64,000 nucleotides of DNA. Source: Companilactobacillus alimentarius DSM 20249 (GTDB lineage Bacteria > Bacillota > Bacilli > Lactobacillales > Lactobacillaceae). Position 1 is the stretch's first letter, and each line of letters starts with the position of its first letter. The position numbers were made by a program, and so were the translations under genes. The stretch spans positions 1,302,001-1,366,000 of the forward strand of contig NZ_CP018867.1 of assembly GCF_002849895.1 (NCBI RefSeq), written 5' to 3'. Shown here piece after piece: positions 18,209-29,149 of this stretch. The notes beneath the pieces were generated by a model that was given only the letters and a program-made list of their open reading frames with translations, was not told the origin of the DNA and searched no databases.

Positions 18209-19597
18209 TTATTTCCAATCTTCACTTTTTGATAGTGGTAATCTTTCCCAAAAATCTTCTTTATTAGTTTGTCTTTGACGTGCAATTGCCATCGCATGCT
18301 TTGGAATATCACTTGTGATAGTTGAACCAGCTGCAATAAATGAATGGTCAGCCATTTCTACTGGAGCAATAATATTTGAATTGCTACCGATAAATGAATG
18401 GTCACCAATATCACTGTGCCACTTCTTAACGCCATCATAGTTGACGAAAACAACTCCACAACCGACATTAATATCAGTTCCTAAAGTAGCATCACCAACA
18501 TAAGTTAGATGACCTACTTTAGTTCTATCACCGATTTTAGCATTTTTGATCTCACAGAAATTACCAATATGTACATCTCTGCCAATCTCAGCCTTAGGTC
18601 TAAGATGTGAATTAGGTCCAATATTACTACCCTTGTGCATCACAGCTTTTTCAATTGTTGAACTAATAACTTCAACATTGTCTTGAATCTCTGAATCAGA
18701 AATTCTTGAATCTGAACCAATCACACACTCAGAACCAATAGTTGTTTTTCCAAAAATCTTTACATTAGGTTCAATTACAGTATCATTGCCAATTTCAACA
18801 TCAACATCAATGTAAGTGTTGTCTGGATCAACAATCGTAACACCGTCACGCATATGATTTTCGTTGATTCTTCTTTGCATAATTTTTTCAGCTTGCGACA
18901 AAGCCACACGATCATTGACACCCAATGACTCGCTTAAGTCAGCCATTTCAAAGGCTGAAACTTTTTTACCTTGTTCTTTAAGCAATGAAATTACATCTGG
19001 CAAATAATATTCGCCTTGAGCATTATCATTGTTGACCTTATGTAAGTTTTCAAACAACAACTTATTGTCAAAACATAATACACCAGTATTAATTTCTTGA
19101 ATTTCTTGCTCACTCTTTGAAGCATCCTTTTGCTCAACAATTTTTTCAACATTGCCACCATTATCACGGACAATTCGTCCGTAACCAAATGGATTGTCGG
19201 CATGTGCTGTCAAAATAGTAACGGCAGCTGCTTCCTTTTCATGATAATCAAGTAAATTCTCAAAAGTTTCGGCGGTAAATAATGGCGTGTCACCATTAAC
19301 AATCAAGGTTATACCTTCCTTGCCACCCAAATCCTTTTCAGCTTGCATTACAGCATTGGCTGTACCTAACTGTTCTTCTTGCAAAGCATACTTAGTTCTG
19401 TCGCCAAGCAAATCTCTAACCTTATCAGCACCATTGCCAATAACAGTTTCAACAAAGTCAGGTTTAATTTTTTCAACTTGTGTCAAAACATGGTCGACCA
19501 TTGCTCTACCTGCAACAGGATGCAATACTTTGTATAGTCTCGACTTCATTCTTGTACCTTTTCCGGCAGCAAGAATTATTACATAACGATTCGACAT
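18209..19597 (-). CDS. glmU: Bifunctional GlmU: GlcNAc-1-P uridyltransferase / GlcN-1-P acetyltransferase
   Basis: 462 aa; makes UDP-GlcNAc for peptidoglycan and wall polymers. The N-terminal pyrophosphorylase domain begins with [14 protein letters not shown], and the C-terminal left-handed beta-helix is visible as hexapeptide repeats from about residue 260, including HLRPKAEIG and [16 protein letters not shown] precedes the ATG. Lies between purR and prs in one direction. Confidence 0.96.
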   Translation of the reverse strand: MSNRYVIILAAGKGTRMKSRLYKVLHPVAGRAMVDHVLTQVEKIKPDFVETVIGNGADKVRDLLGDRTKYALQEEQLGTANAVMQAEKDLGGKEGITLIVNGDTPLFTAETFENLLDYHEKEAAAVTILTAHADNPFGYGRIVRDNGGNVEKIVEQKDASKSEQEIQEINTGVLCFDNKLLFENLHKVNNDNAQGEYYLPDVISLLKEQGKKVSAFEMADLSESLGVNDRVALSQAEKIMQRRINENHMRDGVTIVDPDNTYIDVDVEIGNDTVIEPNVKIFGKTTIGSECVIGSDSRISDSEIQDNVEVISSTIEKAVMHKGSNIGPNSHLRPKAEIGRDVHIGNFCEIKNAKIGDRTKVGHLTYVGDATLGTDINVGCGVVFVNYDGVKKWHSDIGDHSFIGSNSNIIAPVEMADHSFIAAGSTITSDIPKHAMAIARQRQTNKEDFWERLPLSKSEDWK

Positions 19598-19671
19598 CAG
19601 AAACTCCCTTCAGTCATTCAAATATCCTTATATATAATAGCATTATTCCATATAACTGCTCAATCAAGAAT

Positions 19672-20514
19672 TTATTCAAAATAGCTAAAATCAGTATTTG
19701 TTAAATAATTTCCTGGTTCAACGTTCAAAATTCGATTTTTAGTATCAATTTTAGTTACCTTAAAGATTGATGTTACATCAGAATCGCCAAATTGACTGTT
19801 GATGTTAATATTTTCCGCAAAAACAGTGGCACCGACAAAGATTGCATTGAATTCAGAGATCAAACTACGCAATCCATTGATAGTTCCGCCACCCTTCATG
19901 AAATCATCAACTACTAGAACTCGTGAACCCTCTTCTAAACTACGCTTAGAAAGTTCCATCTTTTCTACTCGATCTGACGATCCGGAGGCATAATTAACGC
20001 TGATGGTTGATCCTTCAGTAATTTTAGAATCTCGACGGACAATCACAAACGGGATATTCAAGAAATTAGCCACACTTTGGGCAATCGGAATACCTTTAGT
20101 AGCAACAGTCATTACTACATCAATTGAACTTTGTGAATACTGTGTTGCAATCATTCGACCGACATTTCTTAATAATTCAGGATCAGCTAAAAGGTCTGTT
20201 AAGTACAAGTAACCTCCGGGTAGAATACGGTTGGGTTCAACTAACTTCTTAGAAGTCTCTTCGACAAATTCCGTAGCTTCTTTCTTAGAAATTCCTGGTG
20301 TAAAAATAACGCCACCGCCAGCTCCAGGTAGAGTCTCCAAAACTCCAATCCCTCTAATCATGAAGGTTCTTCTCAAGATTCCTAAATCCTCAGATATTGA
20401 TGACTTAGCTGATTCATAACGATCCGCAAAAAACGCTAAAGAAATCAGCGTATGTGGTCGTTCCAATAAATAGCGAGTCATATCAATTAAACGTTCGCTT
20501 CTTCGTGTTTTCAT
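19672..20514 (-). CDS. purR: Purine operon repressor PurR (Gram-positive type)
   Basis: 280 aa from ATG 20514 (MKTRRSERLIDMTRYLLERP), which has GGAGAA upstream; earlier in-frame codons lack a binding site. N-terminal winged helix followed by a phosphoribosyltransferase-like domain with the PRPP motif VLVVDDFMKGGGT. The family represses purine genes and responds to PRPP, made by prs two genes downstream. The IS element inserted 180 bases upstream separates it from veg. Confidence 0.93.
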   Translation of the reverse strand: MKTRRSERLIDMTRYLLERPHTLISLAFFADRYESAKSSISEDLGILRRTFMIRGIGVLETLPGAGGGVIFTPGISKKEATEFVEETSKKLVEPNRILPGGYLYLTDLLADPELLRNVGRMIATQYSQSSIDVVMTVATKGIPIAQSVANFLNIPFVIVRRDSKITEGSTISVNYASGSSDRVEKMELSKRSLEEGSRVLVVDDFMKGGGTINGLRSLISEFNAIFVGATVFAENININSQFGDSDVTSIFKVTKIDTKNRILNVEPGNYLTNTDFSYFE

Positions 20515-20667
20515 CTTTTTTTCTCCTAAAACGTATCTCTCTACAAGATTATAAAGCAAAACTATGAACAATTCATATTTTTTTGAATGTAAACCATATC
20601 ATTTTACTAAATTTATTGATAAAAATATAGTTTGAAACATAATTTTTAAAATTTAAGACTTATCCGC

Positions 20668-20690
20668 AAAAAAATATCCAATCACACTAT
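20668..20690. terminator. Left half of a terminator split by the IS element
   Basis: Bases 20669-20684 are the exact reverse complement of 22223-22238 (16 of 16). Without the insertion the two halves would form a 16-bp hairpin with a short loop and an A/T tail between veg and purR. The half ends with TAT, repeated at 22217-22219. Confidence 0.7.
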
Positions 20691-20717
20691 GTAAAGTGCT
20701 TCATAATTGTTAGACAA
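20691..20717 (+). repeat. Left terminal inverted repeat of the IS
   Basis: Pairs with 22190-22216. A GTTAGA/TCTAAC hairpin (20709-20727) overlaps its inner end, as often seen at IS ends, where it limits read-in expression. Confidence 0.8.
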
Positions 20718-20747
20718 GAAATCTAACAGTTATGGAGCGCTTTTTAT

Positions 20748-21281
20748 ATGGTTAAATACAGTTCAAAATTAAAGGCAGAGGTTGTTGGTGAATACCTCCA
20801 AGGTAGAACCAGCATGCAAAGTCTCTCAGAGAAACATAATTTACCTAAACGGCAAGTCAGTTTCTGGATTCAAAAATATCGCTTAAGCGGCGTAGACTCG
20901 CTTAAGCGAAAAAAAACTAAACGGAGCTTTTCAGCTGAATTTAAAATTGATGTGATAAACTACTATCAAACTCATGATGAAACTTTAGCTGAAGTATCCG
21001 CCAGATTTGATGTTAACAAGTGTCAGATTAGTTCCTGGAGAACGGCATTCAATAAACATGGCATAGAAGCCTTGAAGTCTCATCCGAAAGGCAGAAAATC
21101 CAAAGTGAAAAATGATAAAAAGAAATTACGTCATTTAATAAACAAGAATGAATTAGATCAACTTCGCGAGGAACTCGCAAAGAAGAATCAAGAATTATAT
21201 GACACAAAGTTGGAGAATGATATTTTAAAAAAATCAATGACCCTGTTCGGAACTTCAAAGGACGCAAAAAAACACAAATAG
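20748..21281 (+). CDS. IS3-family transposase OrfA
   Basis: 177 aa with two helix-turn-helix units (LSEKHNLPKRQVSFWIQKY and VSARFDVNKCQISSWRTAF) and a C-terminal heptad coiled coil (LDQLREELAKKNQELYDTKL). It binds the IS ends and, after -1 frameshifting in the A7 run at 21266-21272, supplies the N-terminus of the OrfAB transposase. Two HTH units are typical of the IS150 subgroup. Confidence 0.9.
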   Translation: MVKYSSKLKAEVVGEYLQGRTSMQSLSEKHNLPKRQVSFWIQKYRLSGVDSLKRKKTKRSFSAEFKIDVINYYQTHDETLAEVSARFDVNKCQISSWRTAFNKHGIEALKSHPKGRKSKVKNDKKKLRHLINKNELDQLREELAKKNQELYDTKLENDILKKSMTLFGTSKDAKKHK

Positions 21282-22177
21282 TTGATCAGATCAGGGTAGA
21301 ACAAGAGTCTCTTCCAAAAGCAGAACGGTATAAGATAGGCGATATTCTTAAGGCCATTGGACTTAAAAAGGCCACTTACCATGATGAGCGTAAACGTATC
21401 AAAAATCATGTAGATAAGTACAAAGATATAAAAACTGAAATATTAAAAATTACTGAAAGTGGAAAATGTCGTGGACGCCTAACCTACGGTTATCGTCGCG
21501 TACAAGAAGGATTAATTAAACTAGATATTCACATAGCAGATGCCGTAGCTCGTCGCTTGATGAATGAGTTAAATGTTCAAGTAAATCTTTATAATCGTCA
21601 TAAAAATGGAAAGTATTCCTCATATAAAGGAACTGTTGGAAAGGTCGCACACAACATTTTACATCAACAGTTTAATGAAACTGAGCCCTTTAAAGTCCTG
21701 CATACAGATGTCACACAAGTTCGTTTAAGGGATAACGAATGGGCTTATGTTTCCGCAATTACCGACGAGGCAAGCAAAGAAGTTCTAGCGTTCCAAGTAA
21801 GTAATAGTCCCAATAGTAAATTAATTATGGATACATTAAATGAATTAACGACAGTTATACCTAAAGGAAGCAACCCAGTGATACATTCAGATCAAGGCTG
21901 GCATTATCAACTAAATTATTATACTGATAGGCTTTCTGAAGATGGATTTATACAGAGCATGTCTCGCAAAGGAAATTGTCTCGACAATGCGCCAATCGAA
22001 AGTTTCTTTCATCTATTCAAAACAGAATGTCTCAATGGATTTCCACCTTGTAAAGATATGAAAGAATTTAGGAAACTTTCTAAGGAGTACGTCGATTGGT
22101 TTAACAATCGACGCATCTCAAGAAAAACAAAAGGCATGACTCCCCGCGAATACAGGGAACATGCCTTATCAGCTTAA
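21266..22177 (+). CDS. IS3-family transposase OrfB (catalytic part, -1 frame)
   Basis: Open without stops in the -1 frame from the A7 slippery run to 22177. An HTH_21-like region with LTYGYRRV precedes the rve integrase core. Catalytic residues: Asp in LHTDVT, Asp in HSDQGWHY and Glu in NAPIESFF, so the DDE triad is intact. An internal ATG at 21557 would give only a shorter product; the functional protein is expected to be the OrfAB fusion. Confidence 0.87.
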   Translation, partial: KKTQIVDQIRVEQESLPKAERYKIGDILKAIGLKKATYHDERKRIKNHVDKYKDIKTEILKITESGKCRGRLTYGYRRVQEGLIKLDIHIADAVARRLMNELNVQVNLYNRHKNGKYSSYKGTVGKVAHNILHQQFNETEPFKVLHTDVTQVRLRDNEWAYVSAITDEASKEVLAFQVSNSPNSKLIMDTLNELTTVIPKGSNPVIHSDQGWHYQLNYYTDRLSEDGFIQSMSRKGNCLDNAPIESFFHLFKTECLNGFPPCKDMKEFRKLSKEYVDWFNNRRISRKTKGMTPREYREHALSA

Positions 22178-22189
22178 CAATATTCAATT

Positions 22190-22216
22190 TTGTCTAACTT
22201 TTGTGTTGCACTTTAC
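22190..22216 (-). repeat. Right terminal inverted repeat of the IS
   Basis: Counterpart of 20691-20717; followed directly by the TAT duplicate at 22217-22219. Confidence 0.8.
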
Positions 22217-22238
22217 TATGCATGATTGGATATTTTTT
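22217..22238. terminator. Right half of the split terminator
   Basis: TGATTGGATATTTTTT at 22223-22238 mirrors 20669-20684. With its partner moved 1.5 kb away it can no longer form the original hairpin for veg. Confidence 0.65.
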
Positions 22239-22294
22239 ATTATCGAGCTTGTTCTTTTTATATAGGACTGTACGAGTCCACTAACGAGTTCTTA

Positions 22295-22576
22295 TTATTC
22301 AGCTTCGGCTTCAGAATCTGTTTCAGCTTCGGCCTCGGGTTCACTATCAAAGTGAATATCAATTGACTTTGTTAATAGATCGGCATAGCTATAGGAAACT
22401 CTTTCAAATGAATTTTCATTTTGATCCAAATCTACAACAAAGACTGAATGAAACGTTTCTGATAAAGTTCCGCGACGGCGGATAACTTTCTTACGACCTG
22501 CTTGTGCAACAATAGTCAAATTCTCACCTAAGTGTGAATCTAAACGACTCTTGATTGTCTTCAATGATGTTGGCAT
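22295..22576 (-). CDS. veg: Veg family protein (DUF1021)
   Basis: 93 aa; starts MPTSLKTIKSRLDSHLGENL, the Veg signature, with the basic GRKKVIRRRG strand. In Bacillus subtilis Veg stimulates biofilm matrix genes. The C-terminus carries an acidic tail of alternating Glu/Ala not needed for the core fold. Start ATG 22576; its AAGGAG site is inside a 7-bp hairpin. Upstream rsmA and rnmV keep the conserved rnmV-rsmA-veg order. Confidence 0.92.
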   Translation of the reverse strand: MPTSLKTIKSRLDSHLGENLTIVAQAGRKKVIRRRGTLSETFHSVFVVDLDQNENSFERVSYSYADLLTKSIDIHFDSEPEAEAETDSEAEAE

Positions 22577-22584
22577 TATAATAA

Positions 22585-22601
22585 TCACTCCTTAGGAGTG
22601 A
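22585..22601 (-). promoter_or_regulatory. Hairpin covering the veg ribosome binding site
   Basis: On the minus strand TCACTCC-TAA-GGAGTGA forms a perfect 7-bp stem that includes the GGAG of the Shine-Dalgarno, 8 bases before the ATG. It could lower or regulate translation of veg. Confidence 0.5.
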
Positions 22602-22651
22602 AATTTTACCACGTTTTATTGAAAATTTCAAGAATTTAATTCATTGATTAG

Positions 22652-23533
22652 TTAATTATTTTTAAATTCTTCAGTCATCTTTTTGAACTGATCAATGGAG
22701 ACCTGCTCTGCACGGGCATTTTCAGCAATTCCACATTTTTCAAAAATCGTCTTAATCTTTTCACGATTTTCATCAGTTCGACCTTGCCAATTCAACAAAT
22801 TGTTCATTAAACTCTTTCGCTTGTGAGCAAAAGCTGAGCGAACGACTTTGTTGAAAAAGACTGGATCAGCAATATCAATTTTATCCTTTGGCAGCCGATC
22901 CAAAACAGCTACGGCCGAATCAACTTTGGGACGAGGAATAAATGAATTGCGACCAACGATTCGATCAATTCGTGCATTCATTTGTGTTTGAACGGCAATT
23001 GTTAAAGAACCGTACTCGCGATGTCCCGGATTCGCTGTTACCCGCTGTGCCACTTCTTTTTGCATCATCAAAACCAATGATTGGAATGGATAATCGCTAT
23101 TGATCAAGTTCAACATGATTGGCGTAGTGATGTAATAAGGCAAATTGGCGACAACTTTAATTGTCTTACCTTCCAAATCATGATCTTGTACGAATTTATC
23201 TAAATCCACTTTTAAAATATCTTGATTAATGACTTCAATATTATCGTAATACTGTAAAGTATCAGCCAAAATAGGAATCAAATTCTCATCAATTTCAAAA
23301 GCATAAACTTTCTTCGCCACTTGTGCTAACTTCTCTGTTAAGGCTCCAATACCAGGACCAATCTCAATTGCTATTTCATCAGACTTTAAGCCACTGGCAT
23401 CAACAATTTCATCCAAAACTTTTTCATTCGTTAAAAAATTTTGTCCTAAACTTTTTTTAGCACGTAATTTATATTTACGCATGATGTCATTGGTACGAAT
23501 AGGATCAGCGATGCTTAATCTATTTTGTGTCAT
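22652..23533 (-). CDS. rsmA: 16S rRNA (adenine1518-N6/adenine1519-N6)-dimethyltransferase
   Basis: 293 aa from ATG 23533. The SAM-binding motif EIGPGIGALT and the catalytic NLPYYITTPI motif identify KsgA/RsmA, which dimethylates two adjacent adenines near the 3' end of 16S rRNA. AAGGAAG lies upstream; the start overlaps the end of rnmV by 14 bases, a sign of translational coupling. Confidence 0.96.
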   Translation of the reverse strand: MTQNRLSIADPIRTNDIMRKYKLRAKKSLGQNFLTNEKVLDEIVDASGLKSDEIAIEIGPGIGALTEKLAQVAKKVYAFEIDENLIPILADTLQYYDNIEVINQDILKVDLDKFVQDHDLEGKTIKVVANLPYYITTPIMLNLINSDYPFQSLVLMMQKEVAQRVTANPGHREYGSLTIAVQTQMNARIDRIVGRNSFIPRPKVDSAVAVLDRLPKDKIDIADPVFFNKVVRSAFAHKRKSLMNNLLNWQGRTDENREKIKTIFEKCGIAENARAEQVSIDQFKKMTEEFKNN

Positions 23534-24098
23534 GGGTACTTCCTTTATCAAATTTTTTAACAGTCGTGACTAAATCTTGTGGTGCTATTTGAAACATATT
23601 AAGTCGACTTAGAAATTGTTTAGCATTCGTATAGCCAATTTTTAACTCTGAACCAACAAATAGCCTCCGTTGGTGTGAATCAGTTTGACCGACCAATCCT
23701 AAATCAACCATATCGTCATAGTCATAATTTTCAAAATTGTTTTCAGTTCTCGTATAAACTGCCTGTAATGCAGACTTAATATCTTCGTCCTTAGCATGTT
23801 CAATACCCAAACTGCCGTCGCTTTTTTTAGGAACTGCTTGTGAACGTGGTAAAAAGGCTTGTTTTGCATTAGGCACAGCTTTTTGAATGATTGTTCGCAA
23901 ACGATTGCCGTTAAAATCTGGGTCAGTGAAGATTATTACGCCTCGTTTTTCTTGAGCAATCTTGATATGTTCTATTGTTTCAGCATTCAGAGCTGAACCA
24001 GTTGTTTCAATCGTATCGACATCGTCACCAAAACAATCTTTTAAACGATTCGTATCAGATTTTCCTTCAACAACTATAATTTCTTTTATTTTTTTCAT
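23520..24098 (-). CDS. rnmV: Ribonuclease M5 (5S rRNA maturation)
   Basis: 192 aa with an N-terminal Toprim domain (VEGKSDTNRLK, IIFTDPDFNGNRLR) as in RNase M5, which trims 5S rRNA precursors bound to L18. Lies between tatD (two-base gap) and rsmA (overlap), the conserved Firmicutes cluster tatD-rnmV-rsmA. Confidence 0.95.
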   Translation of the reverse strand: MKKIKEIIVVEGKSDTNRLKDCFGDDVDTIETTGSALNAETIEHIKIAQEKRGVIIFTDPDFNGNRLRTIIQKAVPNAKQAFLPRSQAVPKKSDGSLGIEHAKDEDIKSALQAVYTRTENNFENYDYDDMVDLGLVGQTDSHQRRLFVGSELKIGYTNAKQFLSRLNMFQIAPQDLVTTVKKFDKGSTHDTK

Positions 24099-24100
24099 AA

Positions 24101-24861
24101 TTATAAATTGTACACTTTGTGAGCATTCTTAAATGTCGCACTAGCCACTTCACTAGGAGCGATATCCTTGTACTTAGCAATCGCGTCAACGACATATCTC
24201 GTATAGGCTGGTTGATTAGCGTGACCACGATATGGCTCAGGAGTGAGATATGGCGCGTCAGTTTCAACCAATAAACGATCCAATGGCGTATTCTTAGCAG
24301 ACTCATGAACTTCCGGTGCATTCTTGAACGAAACGACACCACTGTATGAGATCCATAATCCTAAGTCTAAGAACTTATTGAGCCAATCAACATCTCCATT
24401 AAAACTATGCAAAATAATTCCTGATTTAGACATATCATGATCTTTCAAAATTTGATACATATCTTCAAAGGCATCACGACAATGAATCGAAACGGGCATA
24501 TTGTACTGCTTAGCAACATCTAATTGTTGAATCAAAACTTTTTGTTGAATCTTAGGATCAGGATCTTCTTCCCAATGATAATCCAAACCAATCTCACCAA
24601 TTCCTACAACCTCAGGTAATTTGATCTGATTAACTAATTGTTCTTCGTTGTATTCCTTGGCAAATTCTGGATGCCAACCGACCACAGCATGTAGCGGTTG
24701 ATAGTTTTGAGCTAAACGGATAGCTTCAAGATTGAAGGCTTCATTAGAACCAATGATAGCCATCTCTACAACGTCCAATTCTTTCGCATTATCAATAAAT
24801 TGCTGTGTCTTCCCTACAAAAGCCTCATCGTTTAAATGTGTGTGCGTATCAAATATTTTCA

Positions 24862-24862
<1 letters not shown>
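24101..24862 (-). CDS. tatD: TatD-family metal-dependent deoxyribonuclease
   Basis: 253 aa TIM-barrel hydrolase. FDTHTHLND supplies the first metal-binding histidines; VVGIGEIGLDYHW, PVSIHCRDAF and LVETDAPYLTPEP supply the other ligands. Probably a 3'-5' DNase/RNase for DNA repair. Its ATG overlaps the metG stop (TAATG), so the two are coupled. Confidence 0.93.
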
Positions 24863-26928
<2,066 letters not shown>

Positions 26929-27642
26929 TTATATTTGTGAAAAAACGTTCGTTGCGTCATCGTCAATTGCTAAAATCGACGAATCGATATTTAGATCTTC
27001 TTTATTAATTACGACCAATTTAGCTTGTGGTGAACTGTATTCTAATAATCCTGCAAAAGGATAAACCTTAAAACTTGTTCCTACAACAACTAATAAATCA
27101 GCCTTTTGGACCATTAATGCGGCATTTTGAAAGTTCTTAGGATTAATATTTTCGCCATACAAAACAGTCGTTCCCGGGCGAATAATCCCATTATCTTTGT
27201 GATGCCGATAATCCTTCAAGTATTCTTTATAATCAAATTGCTTTCCACAAGTTAAGCAGTGAATGTCATCGTATAAATTACCATGAAATTCAACCACATT
27301 TTCAGCTCCAGCTTTGGTATGCAATTTATCAACGTTTTGAGTGACAATAGCACCCTTTTGATTGCTGATCTGAGCCATTTTTTGATGAATGATATTCGGT
27401 TGTGCATCTGGAAAATACATGTTTTGGACAACAAAGTCATGAAAAATATCGGGATGTTTGAGCAAGTTGTCATGACTCAACATATATTCAGGTGGAAAAT
27501 TATAGTTCTTTCGCTTATACAATCCATTTTTGGAACGATAATCGGGAATCCCTGATGGCACGGAAACACCTGCACCAGTTAGAAAAGTTACAAAATTAGC
27601 TTGCTTAAGTAATTCCTTTAACTCCTCAATTTTTTCTTGCAC
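26929..27642 (-). CDS. Sirtuin, NAD-dependent protein deacylase
   Basis: 237 aa. NAD-binding GAGVSVPSGIPDYRS (residues ~23-37), TQNVDKLH, and catalytic His120 in VEFHGNLYDD. The zinc module keeps only the first Cys pair (C129, C132); where the second pair is expected the sequence reads RHHKDNGIIRPG, so metal binding is doubtful. GTG start with AGGAGG. Twelve bases downstream of the HExxH gene, so probably co-transcribed. Confidence 0.88.
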   Translation of the reverse strand: MQEKIEELKELLKQANFVTFLTGAGVSVPSGIPDYRSKNGLYKRKNYNFPPEYMLSHDNLLKHPDIFHDFVVQNMYFPDAQPNIIHQKMAQISNQKGAIVTQNVDKLHTKAGAENVVEFHGNLYDDIHCLTCGKQFDYKEYLKDYRHHKDNGIIRPGTTVLYGENINPKNFQNAALMVQKADLLVVVGTSFKVYPFAGLLEYSSPQAKLVVINKEDLNIDSSILAIDDDATNVFSQI

Positions 27643-27653
27643 GATAATTCCTC

Positions 27654-28610
27654 CTATCTGATTAAATACTTAACTCCTTCTTCTTTAAACACATCGGAAA
27701 TTTGATATTGATAGAAAGCCTTGTAAAACTCAGGTGTCACTTTATCAGGATTAATGTCCAATGTCGTGACGCTTTGACTATCATTGAGTCCCAATAAGAC
27801 GAAAGCATCTTTACCCGTAGCACGATTCTTAAACGAAGAATGCTTAACTTGGTAAACCTGATTCAATGACAATCTCAACTGACGCTTAGATAATACTGGT
27901 GTGATGTTCAAGAATTCGTGGAAGCCTAAGCCCTCATAGCCACTATATAAAATGATTTCATTGTAAGAATCCAAAGCATTTACCAGAGCTCGTCTAAAGT
28001 GAAAGGCATCTGACAAATCATTTTCTTCAGCAATTTTGACTAAATTATTGGCATATTTGAATGACTTAGGAAATTCCTCTTGCCACTTCTGATCATTAGC
28101 ATGATTGCTAAAAATGATCCCATCAAATATAATCAGAGTCCGATAAAAACGCATATTAGCAATATCCAACTCCACTTTAGGATGCAAGGCAGCTTCAATT
28201 CCCTTGAGGTACTCCGCTTTGATCTCATCTGTATAAGTCCCATCAGCTTGTTGATCACGCATAACTGAAAAATGCTCAAGTGTCTCAAAAACTGAATTTG
28301 CTACTGCCAGAATTCGACCATCATAATCTTGCTTGCCAGATGTCACGGCACAAGAAATGCTTGGCTCATCTGATAATTCCAAAGCAATATGATATAACTC
28401 GTGAGCTAAGACAAATGTTTTATACTTCTCATTTGTGATCACCACCTGAATATCTTGTCCTTTAATCTGATGACTGGCTTGATCTAAGGTTAAGAACTCA
28501 TGGTCAGAGTAATCAGAATATATCTTTATTTTCTTATTATATTGTTGCTCAATTTTTTGTACCTGTTCTACAATATTTGTAGATAGATCATTATTATCTA
28601 TTTGTTTCAT
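27654..28610 (-). CDS. Uncharacterised protein with an HExxH motif
   Basis: 318 aa, soluble. VLAHELYHIALEL (HExxH at residues 70-74) looks like a zinc peptidase helix of the ImmA/IrrE type, but the rest is not one I recognise with certainty; lactobacillar homologues have been labelled IpaB/EvcA family, a name without tested function. Later segments are mixed alpha/beta without transmembrane stretches. GAGGTG precedes the ATG; likely operon partner of the sirtuin. Divergent from the PEBP gene across 32 bases. Confidence 0.5.
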   Translation of the reverse strand: MKQIDNNDLSTNIVEQVQKIEQQYNKKIKIYSDYSDHEFLTLDQASHQIKGQDIQVVITNEKYKTFVLAHELYHIALELSDEPSISCAVTSGKQDYDGRILAVANSVFETLEHFSVMRDQQADGTYTDEIKAEYLKGIEAALHPKVELDIANMRFYRTLIIFDGIIFSNHANDQKWQEEFPKSFKYANNLVKIAEENDLSDAFHFRRALVNALDSYNEIILYSGYEGLGFHEFLNITPVLSKRQLRLSLNQVYQVKHSSFKNRATGKDAFVLLGLNDSQSVTTLDINPDKVTPEFYKAFYQYQISDVFKEEGVKYLIR

Positions 28611-28642
28611 TTACTGCACCTCATTCAAAGGAGATTTTATAT

Positions 28643-29149
28643 ATGGATATTAAAGTATCATTACCAAATAATTTATTACCAGATAAGTTTGGCAAATATG
28701 CTGCTCCAGAAGATATAAAAAATGGGAAACCTATTATCAGTTTCCCAATTCAATTATCTAATCTTCCGGCAGAGACAAAGACTATTGCTTTGACTTTTAC
28801 TGATCCCGATTCAATTCCAGTTTGTGGTTTCGAATGGATCCATTGGACAGCAGCAAACATCCCAAGTTCTCAGTTAGAGATACCCGAGAATTTCAGTCAG
28901 CTCGCTAAAAGTCCGATCGTTCAAGGAAAGAACAGTTCGGCTAGTCCACTAGTTGATGGTCCCAAAGATGTACCGACAGGCTACAATGGACCAAATCCAC
29001 CAGATCAAACCCATGATTACGTTCTTAGGGTATTTGCTCTGGATGATAATCTTAATTTGGAAAATGGTTTCTGGATGAATGAATTATTACACAAGATGAA
29101 TGGTCATGTCCTAAGTTCTGCTCAACAGATCATTCCTAGTCGTGCTTAA
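28643..29149 (+). CDS. YbhB/YbcL-type PEBP (Raf kinase inhibitor-like) protein
   Basis: 168 aa. Opening strands IALTFTDPDSIPVCGFEWIHW and the GYNGPNPPDQTHDYVLRVFALD ligand-site signature identify the phosphatidylethanolamine-binding fold. Bacterial members bind small anions or lipids; precise role unknown. AAAGGAG is eight bases before the ATG. Its stop codon overlaps the convergent ppx/gppA stop. Confidence 0.88.
   Translation: MDIKVSLPNNLLPDKFGKYAAPEDIKNGKPIISFPIQLSNLPAETKTIALTFTDPDSIPVCGFEWIHWTAANIPSSQLEIPENFSQLAKSPIVQGKNSSASPLVDGPKDVPTGYNGPNPPDQTHDYVLRVFALDDNLNLENGFWMNELLHKMNGHVLSSAQQIIPSRA

Larger units (their letters stand above)
20691..22216 (+). mobile_element. IS3-family insertion sequence (IS150-like), 1526 bp
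   Basis: Imperfect 27-bp terminal inverted repeats (20691-20717 and 22190-22216; 22 of 27 match), beginning GTAAAGTGC and ending GTTAGACAA. A 3-base TAT flanks both ends as target duplication. Two overlapping transposase frames with a -1 frameshift and a complete DDE triad indicate an element that may still move. The orientation is opposite to purR and veg. Confidence 0.88.
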
